Origin: Sulfurospirillum sp. UBA4058
GTDB lineage: Bacteria; Campylobacterota; Campylobacteria; Campylobacterales; Sulfurospirillaceae
Length of the DNA stretch: 26,270 nt
Assembly: GCA_002382085.1 (NCBI GenBank)
Contig: DFZK01000006.1
Span: 1-26,270, forward strand
Direction: 5' to 3'
Part shown: one piece after another, positions 20,688 through 26,270 of the stretch
Numbering within the stretch: the first letter of the stretch is position 1
Layout: each line of letters opens with the position of its first letter
Position numbers and translations under genes: made by a program
Notes under the pieces: model-generated
Told to the model about the DNA's origin: nothing
Database searches by the model: none
What the model saw: only the letters and a program-made list of their open reading frames with translations

Positions 20688-22037
20688 ATGAAGTACGTTT
20701 TAGGCAATATCGGTTGTTGGCTATTTGCCCTGTCGGCGTGGGCGCAAGAGGGAAACGTATCGGATGATAGCACGCTTTTTTTGCAAAGCGACATTGCGGG
20801 GCTTCACGTCAGCGTCGACGAAAAACCGCGCGGCATAACGACCCAAGGCGGTATCTTAAAACTGAAAATCGGCGATGAAATCGGAACGGGCGGTTTTGGG
20901 TTTCATAAGCTGGTCATGCAAAAAGAGATTAATGCGACACATGAGTATTACGGTGAGCGGGAGTTTAAGTACAAACCCTACGATCCGATACGCATCAGTG
21001 AAAAAAATCTTCAACCCCGTCTTAAAAAAGCACTTTTAGCGAAGCAAAACGGACTTTTACACAGCGTGCAACTCAAACATCGCCTTGCGTCGAAGATGGC
21101 AACGGATGAGCGTTTTATCTACGTCTTGAGTCAATCGCGCTCCAAGGTTTACAGCCGGCAAAAACGCGAACGTTCTGATGCGGAATACTTAGAAATCTAC
21201 GATAAAAACACACTCTCTTTCGTTAAAGAAATTCTTCTCAATGCGGACGATGCCGACTCTTTCGATAGAGAGATACTCTCGCACCAAGGCTACCTATACG
21301 TTGCGTCAAAAAACGGAAACATCCTTTTTTGGGAAAAAGAGAAGCTTCTTAGCGAGCCTCCTAAAGAGCTTTTAACTTCTGCCAAAGAGCTTAACCGTCT
21401 AAGAGGGTTTGGCGCGTACCTGTTTCGTTTCGGCAAAGGCGGCATCGTAGAAATCTATCGCAATAATTTACATGTAAAGCGTATTGACACGAAGCAACAC
21501 CGTTTTAAAGGGTATGAAACACTGGAAGATAAGCGGTTCGATCGCATTTTTGACGTGCTTTACGCCGAGGAGAAACTTTTCATCGCGAATGATTTGGGAG
21601 AGGTTCAAGTGTATGCGCTTGGCTCAAACCCCAAGGAGAGCTCATTCATCGCAACACTGCGAGATGAGAATGTTCATATTGCTTACGATGTGCTCAGTTT
21701 AGCGTTGTATGAAAAGCAGACATTAGCGGTTGGAACCGATGGACACGGTGTTTTTGCGTACGATACGAAAACCTTGCATGCGCTTGCCTCTTTGCCTAAT
21801 ATCCCGAAAAAAAGGGCGTATCAAATGCGCGTTTGGAAGGATTCCCTTTTAGTGAGCCAAGGACTGGATTCGCCCCATGTGTATGCGTATGATCTCAAAC
21901 GCAAAAAACTAACGCACGATTTTCAAGGAGAAGCGAACGAGGTGATGGATTTTGCGATGAGCGGCGAAAAGCTTTATACGCTGGATGATGGGCATGTGTA
22001 CGTGCGGGATGTAAAACCAAAAGAAGAGGGCAAATGA
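20688..22037 (+). CDS. Exported propeller-like protein, operon gene 1
   Basis: The 449-residue secreted or periplasmic protein has signal peptide MKYVLGNIGCWLFALSAWA. Residues of about 28-80 (SDIAGLHVSVDEKPRGITTQ and on) resemble a PEGA-like surface module. From about 115 on, the sequence has repeated beta units of the type FIYVLSQS...LEIYDKNT, YLYVASKNGNILFWEKE, LFIANDLGEVQVYALG, LAVGTDGHGVFAYDTKT and LYTLDDGHVYVRDVKP, as in a WD40/PQQ-like beta-propeller. I do not recognise a named family. GGAG precedes the ATG. Its stop overlaps the next start by 4 bases (ATGA). One palindrome copy (21467-21478) encodes Asn-Leu-His-Val-Lys within a repeat. Confidence 0.75.
   Translation: MKYVLGNIGCWLFALSAWAQEGNVSDDSTLFLQSDIAGLHVSVDEKPRGITTQGGILKLKIGDEIGTGGFGFHKLVMQKEINATHEYYGEREFKYKPYDPIRISEKNLQPRLKKALLAKQNGLLHSVQLKHRLASKMATDERFIYVLSQSRSKVYSRQKRERSDAEYLEIYDKNTLSFVKEILLNADDADSFDREILSHQGYLYVASKNGNILFWEKEKLLSEPPKELLTSAKELNRLRGFGAYLFRFGKGGIVEIYRNNLHVKRIDTKQHRFKGYETLEDKRFDRIFDVLYAEEKLFIANDLGEVQVYALGSNPKESSFIATLRDENVHIAYDVLSLALYEKQTLAVGTDGHGVFAYDTKTLHALASLPNIPKKRAYQMRVWKDSLLVSQGLDSPHVYAYDLKRKKLTHDFQGEANEVMDFAMSGEKLYTLDDGHVYVRDVKPKEEGK
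21467..21478. repeat. Interspersed palindrome TTTACATGTAAA in operon gene 1
   Basis: An exact copy read as Asn-Leu-His-Val-Lys. Confidence 0.9.
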
Positions 22038-22390
22038 AACGACATTACGTTTTAAAATTTCTAAGCATCGCTTTGTCTTACGGGTGGTTTGGACTTCTAT
22101 ACGGCATCGTGTTTTCGCTCTTATTGCAAGAGCAAGGATTGAATGCGGTATGGCTTAAAACCGTCGTGATGGTTGCTACCGTAGCGTTGACACTGGGGTG
22201 GGCATATCGTTTTGAGATGCGTTACCATATGCCGACACAAAAATACGTTGTCATTGTGCTTATCGCTCTTTTTGGCTTTTTGGAATGCGTTAAATATCCG
22301 CTTATTTCGCCGATCTTTTTTGCATTATTTTTAGTTTCTATTGCGTATAAATGCCGTGATTGCGTTGCGTTTACGAGGATAAAACCGTGA
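22034..22390 (+). CDS. Small 4-TM membrane protein, operon gene 2
   Basis: The 118-residue protein has about four hydrophobic helices: LSIALSYGWFGLLYGIVFSL, WLKTVVMVATVALTLGWAY, YVVIVLIALFGFLECVKYPL and ISPIFFALFLVSIAYKC. A short basic tail carries a CRDC pair. It has no recognised family. It is coupled by ATGA to gene 1 upstream and its stop overlaps the GTG start of gene 3. It is the only member of this operon without a palindrome copy or remnant, as might be expected for a protein that is almost all membrane helix. Confidence 0.78.
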   Translation: MKRHYVLKFLSIALSYGWFGLLYGIVFSLLLQEQGLNAVWLKTVVMVATVALTLGWAYRFEMRYHMPTQKYVVIVLIALFGFLECVKYPLISPIFFALFLVSIAYKCRDCVAFTRIKP

Positions 22391-23358
22391 GTGATGCTAT
22401 CAAACGGCTGGAAGTTTTGTACGAACTCAAACGTTATGAGGACCTTTTACATGTAAGTATTCCATTGTGTGCCACAAGCTTCGAAGATCAAGGTATGTCG
22501 TATCATTATACGATTTTGTCTTTCATCGCTTTGGAGCGTTTGGATGAAGCACTTGATATGATTGAAAAAGCGTTAGCACGGTTTCCTTTGGAAGCACATT
22601 ATCTTTATTTTCAAGCGTTTGTCTTGTTCCAGCAAAACCGTCCTAAAGAAGCTTTATCGCGTGTCAAAGAACTGCTTGCTCGTGAACCCAACCACGGCGC
22701 GTATCATCATCTTCATGCGCAAATTTTGGTAGAACTTTCCCGTTATGTTGACGCCAAGCGCGCGATCGATCAAGCGTTGGCGTTGGATGCGCACGATGCG
22801 GATTTTTTGGTTACCCTTGCCATCATTACTTACCACTTGGGCAATACGCCTATCGCGTGTGAAATTATTGCATCCGTTCTTGCAAACGATCCTCATCACG
22901 CCGAAGCACTGCATCTTCATTCGAAATTGGGTGCTTCAAGTTTGTTAGAAAAAAAGAACATTCTTCAAAGAATTCTCTTTCGCAATCCTTTTGATAAAGA
23001 GGGCAAAGAGCGTTTGGAGAGCATCAAGCGTTATTACGCTATTGCTCCTGCGTTGATGCTCTCATTTTTGCTCTATGCGTCGGGTGAGCATTTTGAGATG
23101 TGGGAAAAGAGTCGCCAGACTTCAGGTATCTTACTTCTTTTGTCGTTTTATGTATGGCGTGATTGGCGTTTAAGTATTCCGTTTTTTGTGCTGAGCTTCG
23201 CACTGCTTGGAAATGTGGCATGGCATGAGTGGTACGTCACGCTTTTAGGTGCGGCGATCTACTACGTCATAGGACGCATCGGCGGGCAAATTTTAGGACT
23301 TGTTTTTGCTAAAATAGAAGAAATTTTCCAAAAAGGAAAACGATGGATGAACCGTTAA
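22387..23358 (+). CDS. TPR protein with membrane C-terminus, operon gene 3
   Basis: The 323-residue protein has an N-terminal part (about 1-205) of tetratricopeptide-like helical hairpins, such as ALDMIEKALARFPLEAHYLY, ALSRVKELLAREPNHGAYHH and AKRAIDQALALDAHDADFLV, the usual protein-binding scaffold. The C-terminal part (about 213-311) has three or four membrane helices (YAIAPALMLSFLLYASG, SGILLLLSFYVWRDW, IPFFVLSFALLGNVAW, YVTLLGAAIYYVIG). The TPR part should face the cytoplasm with the AAA+ ATPase encoded next (inference). The frame is open to an ATG at 22360, but the GTG at 22387 overlaps the upstream stop as GTGA and follows GAGG. It overlaps the ATPase gene by 16 bases. A palindrome (22446-22457) encodes Leu-Leu-His-Val-Ser in the first TPR. 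Confidence 0.82.
   Translation: MSDAIKRLEVLYELKRYEDLLHVSIPLCATSFEDQGMSYHYTILSFIALERLDEALDMIEKALARFPLEAHYLYFQAFVLFQQNRPKEALSRVKELLAREPNHGAYHHLHAQILVELSRYVDAKRAIDQALALDAHDADFLVTLAIITYHLGNTPIACEIIASVLANDPHHAEALHLHSKLGASSLLEKKNILQRILFRNPFDKEGKERLESIKRYYAIAPALMLSFLLYASGEHFEMWEKSRQTSGILLLLSFYVWRDWRLSIPFFVLSFALLGNVAWHEWYVTLLGAAIYYVIGRIGGQILGLVFAKIEEIFQKGKRWMNR
22446..22457. repeat. Interspersed palindrome (TTTACATGTAAG) in operon gene 3
   Basis: The core is at 22447-22456, read as Leu-Leu-His-Val-Ser. Confidence 0.85.
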
Positions 23359-24302
23359 AAAACAAGGTAAATGAAGGGGAAGGCGGACTCTGTCTCTTTG
23401 AGCCTTTACATGTAAAGTACAAAATGACGTTTGAATCCATCGGTGGATTGGAAACGCTGAAAAAACAAGCCTCCATCAAAATCATTCAGCCTTTTAAGCA
23501 CCCTGAACTGTTCAAAAAATTTAAAAAAAGTGCGGGCGGAGGCATTTTGCTCTATGGAGCACCCGGATGCGGAAAGAGTTATTTTGCGCGTGCCATCGCC
23601 GGAGAATGCAATGCCGCGTTTTATAACATCGGGATTGATCAAATCTTAGATATGTACGTGGGCAACAGCGAAAAAAACATCAAAGCTCTGTTTGAAACTG
23701 CCCGTGCCAATCGTCCCTGCGTCATTTTCATCGACGAAATAGACGCGCTTGGACGAAAGCGAGAACTGCTTCGCAATACCAATATGACTTCCACCATCAA
23801 CGCTTTTTTAGCCCAAATGGACGGCGTGGAAAGCGATAATGAAAATATTCTCATCATCGGTGCGACCAATGCTCCATGGGACGTGGACAGTGCGTTTCGG
23901 CGTACGGGAAGGTTTGATAGAATCTTTTTTGTTCCGCCGCCCGATGGAAAAGCGCGTGAAGCCATCTTTAAACTCTATTTGCATGACTTGCCGATCGACA
24001 AGATTGACTATGCCGCTTTAGCTAAAATGAGCGTCGATTTTTCGGGAGCAGATATCAAAGGCGTGGTGGATCGGGTGAGTGAAGCCGTTATCGAGGAGAT
24101 TTTAGAAAGCGGTGAAGAGCTCACTATCGAGCAAGATACACTCAAAGAGGAGATACAACGCACCAAAGCGACAACGTTGGAGTGGTTTAGTGCCGCAAAA
24201 AACGTGGTCGAATACGCCAATGAAAACGGCATCTACGATGAATTAGCACTTTACATGTCAGAGTCATTGGGTAAAAAACCTAAAAAAATGGGTTTTGTGT
24301 GA
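23343..24302 (+). CDS. Classical-clade AAA+ ATPase, operon gene 4
   Basis: The 319-residue single-ring AAA+ protein is of the FtsH/Cdc48/Vps4 clade. The domain starts FESIGGLETLKKQASIKIIQ (residues 30-49). Walker A is GAPGCGKS (72-79). The pore loop MYVGNSE (104-110) has the aromatic-hydrophobic-Gly signature of substrate-threading unfoldases. Walker B is FIDEIDA (129-135), sensor 1 is ATN (174-176), and arginine fingers lie in FRRTGRFDR (Arg190, Arg193). The small lid helix domain follows to about 260, with a C-terminal helical tail. It has no protease domain and no membrane segment. With the TPR/TM neighbours it may act as a membrane-recruited unfoldase (inference). A palindrome (23405-23416) encodes Pro-Leu-His-Val-Lys in the linker before the AAA domain. 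Confidence 0.9.
   Translation: MDEPLKNKVNEGEGGLCLFEPLHVKYKMTFESIGGLETLKKQASIKIIQPFKHPELFKKFKKSAGGGILLYGAPGCGKSYFARAIAGECNAAFYNIGIDQILDMYVGNSEKNIKALFETARANRPCVIFIDEIDALGRKRELLRNTNMTSTINAFLAQMDGVESDNENILIIGATNAPWDVDSAFRRTGRFDRIFFVPPPDGKAREAIFKLYLHDLPIDKIDYAALAKMSVDFSGADIKGVVDRVSEAVIEEILESGEELTIEQDTLKEEIQRTKATTLEWFSAAKNVVEYANENGIYDELALYMSESLGKKPKKMGFV
23405..23416. repeat. Interspersed palindrome TTTACATGTAAA in the AAA+ gene
   Basis: An exact copy, symmetric over 14 bases (23404-23417), read as Pro-Leu-His-Val-Lys. A degraded copy near the 3' end (24250-24260, TTTACATGTCA) is in another frame, where the intact palindrome would give a stop codon. Confidence 0.9.
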
Positions 24303-24883
24303 TGGCATCACGAGAGTCGTTAAAACGCTACCGCATCAAACTCCCGACCGATTTGGGCAAGCCTTTGTATATTCAGCCCATAGACGTTAAAAAACAATTT
24401 TTCAAAGAAATCGTGACGCGCATAGGTGTGCTGGTATTTTTGCTTTTTGGCTCGTCGATAGCACTCGTGATGGCTTACGGCGCGTGGCAAACGCACGACG
24501 TATGGCACGGCATCATCGCTTTGCTTTTTAGCGGTTTCTTACTCGCAACGTTTATGTCGGTGCGTTCCTTTTTACATGTAACGCTTTACGTGGTAGCAGA
24601 CAAAGGCATTGCTCGCTATACCTTGCGTTTCAATGAACGCGTTGTGGATGCAGAACTCTTTTACTTTTCCCCTTCTCAGCGATATGAAGTCGCAGAAGGT
24701 TATGTCGATCCTCACAGTCTCGTTTCCAAAAAAGGCTATAAAGTGAAAGCGACGTGGTATGAAGGAAACCGTAACGTTTTTACGATGTCGTATTTAAGAG
24801 GCGAAGAGCCGCTACTCGATAAAGAGGCATTGGAACACGCCGTGAAAGCATTTCAGATATACGCCTACGCGCATCAGGCGTGA
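24302..24883 (+). CDS. 2-TM membrane protein, operon gene 5
   Basis: The 193-residue protein has a basic N-terminal stretch (ASRESLKRYRIKLPTDLGK), two membrane helices (about 41-62 and 66-90) and a soluble C-terminal domain of about 100 residues that looks rich in beta strands (TLYVVADKGIARYTLRFNER, ELFYFSPSQRYEVAEGYV). I do not recognise the family; the layout resembles small PH-like or bPH membrane proteins. The start is ATG at 24302, overlapping the ATPase stop as TGATG; a GTG one codon before is also possible. It is the last gene of the operon, with its end 12 bases from the convergent CNBD gene. A palindrome copy (24571-24582) encodes Phe-Leu-His-Val-Thr at the end of the second helix. 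Confidence 0.78.
   Translation: MASRESLKRYRIKLPTDLGKPLYIQPIDVKKQFFKEIVTRIGVLVFLLFGSSIALVMAYGAWQTHDVWHGIIALLFSGFLLATFMSVRSFLHVTLYVVADKGIARYTLRFNERVVDAELFYFSPSQRYEVAEGYVDPHSLVSKKGYKVKATWYEGNRNVFTMSYLRGEEPLLDKEALEHAVKAFQIYAYAHQA
24571..24582. repeat. Interspersed palindrome (TTTACATGTAAC) in operon gene 5
   Basis: The core is at 24572-24581, read as Phe-Leu-His-Val-Thr. Confidence 0.85.
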
Positions 24884-24895
24884 GGCGAAGAAAAA

Positions 24896-25354
24896 TTATT
24901 TTGATCTTTGGCATTCTTGAGAGTTTAGATAATTTTTGCCGTTTTCTTGTAGGAGCATCGTCAAATTGGTTAAAATTCTTTGGCGTTTAAGAAGGCAGTC
25001 GAAAATTTTTTCAAAGTAGGCGAAGCAGCGGTGCATCTGCTTTTGAAAATAATCAAACTGAATGACGAACATTTCCCCCGATGAGCTAAATTGTAAGGTT
25101 TCGGCGTAGCAAAGATCGGCAAAATGAGCGTGTGCCCCGATTAATTCTCCTTGATACACGTCTAAGCATTGCGTTTTTCTTCCGATGAGCGTGAGCTCTC
25201 CTGAAAGGTAGATAAAAATATTGATAGGTCGCGAGCCTTTTTGGTAGACGATTTCATCGGCTTCGTAGCGTTTTGGATAGGCATATCGGCAGTTGACGTC
25301 GGTATCGAAAAGGTGTTTAATGTTAAGACGGTAAATGCGCGTATCGTAGGACAT
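24896..25354 (-). CDS. Stand-alone cyclic-nucleotide-binding-fold protein
   Basis: The 152-residue protein contains a Crp-like beta-roll: YEADEIVYQKGSRPINIFIY, then LSGELTLIGRKTQCLDVYQG, ELIGAHAHFADLCYAETLQF and a helix (FQKQMHRCFAYFEKIFDCLL). There is no C-terminal helix-turn-helix, so it is not a Crp/Fnr transcription factor by itself. The usual phosphate-binding Arg-Ala motif of cAMP-binding domains is not visible, so it may bind another ligand or none. The frame is open to 25390, but the ATG at 25354 follows AAAGGAAAGG. It lies downstream of petC, behind a terminator, in the same direction. Confidence 0.75.
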   Translation of the reverse strand: MSYDTRIYRLNIKHLFDTDVNCRYAYPKRYEADEIVYQKGSRPINIFIYLSGELTLIGRKTQCLDVYQGELIGAHAHFADLCYAETLQFSSSGEMFVIQFDYFQKQMHRCFAYFEKIFDCLLKRQRILTNLTMLLQENGKNYLNSQECQRSK

Positions 25355-25372
25355 AAGACCTTTCCTTTCACC

Positions 25373-25399
25373 AAAAAGGCACGCTTTCAAACGTGCCTT
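25373..25399 (-). terminator. Rho-independent terminator after petC
   Basis: On the minus strand an 8-bp stem AAGGCACG / CGTGCCTT with an 8-base loop is followed by TTT. It begins 18 bases after the petC stop and ends 18 bases before the start of the next gene. Confidence 0.8.
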
Positions 25400-25417
25400 C
25401 GTAAGAGGTATGCTGAT

Positions 25418-26269
25418 TTAGTGCACTTCTCTCCAAATTTTGACTTTCCAAGCAAACGCAAGAAGCGTGAAAAGTACCATATAACCGATGAGCTTATAAC
25501 CGAGGTCTTCGCGTTCGACCTTTTTACGATCACCGACTTTTTCCATATAGGAGATCACTTGGTTTTGCGCTTTTTCGGTTAATCCCACGCGCGGCATCGA
25601 CGTACCCGCCAACTGTTTTTGAGGATTGTTGATAAACGTTGAAAGATACTCATCGCTCTTCGCACGAATCATAATCGAAAGATCCGGAGGCAAGGTTCCC
25701 ATATACGCGGTTAATGCCGCTTTATCCGAAGGACTCATCGTTTTATCGTATTTCATATCGTGGCATCTGCCGCAGGCTTCTTCGTACAAGACTTTATCGG
25801 ATACCGGCTTGACGATGCTGTGAAAAAAGGCAAGAATAGAGGCGATCTCGTCTTCGCTCATCCAGTCGTATGAAGGCATCGGAAAGGTTCTTGCTTGATC
25901 AAATTTGTGTTCGACAAGCATTGCTTTAGCCGGATTTTTGAGAAATGCGCTTAAGAAAGCCGGATCGTAGAGCAAGCCCGCGTTACTCAGATCGGGCGGT
26001 ACGACGCCGTATGCTAACGATGCGTCGCTCTCACTCATAGCAGATTGAATACCGACGGATTTAACGGAATGGCAAGCGACGCAGTTTGCTTGTACCAATT
26101 CTTCTCCCTTGATAAAATCGCCTTTACCCACCGTATGCCCCAAATCCTTAAACGTAAAATCGGCAGGGGCGACGTGAGGGTGCATTTGTGAATGCGCGAA
26201 CGGTTCGACACCCCAATAGACAACGGCCGTAAAGAAAAGGACAACGACTAAAATTTTCAACTCTCTCAT
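25418..26269 (-). CDS. petC: Dihaem cytochrome c1 of the cytochrome bc1 complex
   Basis: The 283-residue membrane-anchored c-type cytochrome passes electrons from the Rieske protein to soluble cytochrome c in the quinol:cytochrome c oxidoreductase. An N-terminal hydrophobic segment (KILVVVLFFTAVVYWGV) is followed by two haem-binding motifs, CVACH (63-67) and CGRCH (166-170). Methionines in FPMPSY (131) and TSMPR (225) are candidate sixth ligands. A C-terminal anchor, LIGYMVLFTLLAFAWKV, is followed by KIWREVH. Two haems and this topology are characteristic of the Campylobacterota bc1 complex. The start ATG is one base inside the window edge, so petA and petB, expected upstream, are not seen. 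A terminator follows the gene. Confidence 0.88.
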   Translation of the reverse strand: MRELKILVVVLFFTAVVYWGVEPFAHSQMHPHVAPADFTFKDLGHTVGKGDFIKGEELVQANCVACHSVKSVGIQSAMSESDASLAYGVVPPDLSNAGLLYDPAFLSAFLKNPAKAMLVEHKFDQARTFPMPSYDWMSEDEIASILAFFHSIVKPVSDKVLYEEACGRCHDMKYDKTMSPSDKAALTAYMGTLPPDLSIMIRAKSDEYLSTFINNPQKQLAGTSMPRVGLTEKAQNQVISYMEKVGDRKKVEREDLGYKLIGYMVLFTLLAFAWKVKIWREVH

Positions 26270-26270
26270 G

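Noticed and set aside
2678..24582. TTTACATGTAAA copies as a CRISPR array or as operators of one regulator
   Set aside because: Spacing is irregular from 87 bases to several kilobases, with no spacers, leader or cas genes. Most copies are deep inside genes rather than in promoters.
24861..24881. ACGCCT/AGGCGT hairpin at the end of the AAA+ operon as a terminator
   Set aside because: It lies inside the coding end of the last gene and is not followed by a T-run on either strand.

Overview
The window looks like chromosome of a Campylobacterota (Epsilonproteobacteria) bacterium, most like Sulfurospirillum or a close relative. This is inferred from the dihaem form of cytochrome c1, the form of YebC/PmpR, the many TTG/GTG starts, and the mix of chemotaxis, TRAP-transport and respiratory genes. 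No rRNA, CRISPR array, integrase or transposase is visible.

Layout. 1-745 (-): the N-terminal half of a methyl-accepting chemotaxis protein. 1001-1237: a small XRE-type regulator, convergent with yebC (1252-1962, -). 2055-2651: a LUD-domain protein. 2796-6311: a TAXI-type TRAP transporter (binding protein, fused permease, DUF1850 partner). 6342-7172: a YitT membrane protein, convergent with a small outer-membrane barrel protein (7169-7945, -). 8010-9947 (-): groES-groEL with a CIRCE operator. 10159-10235: a CAT-anticodon tRNA. 10236-10651 is gene-free but holds two hairpins. 10652-17690: a probable genome-maintenance and defence block of SbcD, SbcC, a very AT-rich RloC/PrrC-like ATPase with a CPYC zinc hook and a candidate anticodon-nuclease triad, and a RhuM-family protein. 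18026-18325: a small unknown gene. 18449-19271 (-): a plasmid-style partition pair (ParA-like ATPase plus ribbon-helix-helix protein) flanked by palindromes with the same ATAACGTTAT core. 19474-20577: an exported WG-repeat protein. 20688-24883: a tightly overlapping five-gene operon of unknown role (exported propeller-like protein, 4-TM protein, TPR/TM protein, classical AAA+ ATPase, 2-TM protein). 24896-25354 (-): a stand-alone cyclic-nucleotide-binding-fold protein. 25418-26269 (-): petC, dihaem cytochrome c1.

The most unusual signal is a short palindrome, TTTACATGTAAA. Its 10-base core TTACATGTAA occurs 17 times in 26 kb, where far fewer than one is expected by chance. Twelve copies lie inside genes and all twelve are read in the same frame, as Leu-His-Val. 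Copies are dense in sbcCD and in the 20.7-24.9 kb operon, and absent from groESL, yebC and the AT-rich RloC-like gene. This looks like a genome-wide interspersed palindrome (comparable in behaviour to HIP1 of cyanobacteria or in-frame Rickettsia palindromic elements) rather than an ordinary operator.

Other systems worth attention are the SbcCD/RloC-like/RhuM cluster without restriction-modification genes, the five-gene AAA+ operon, and the chromosomal ParA/RHH cassette with its repeated palindromic sites.
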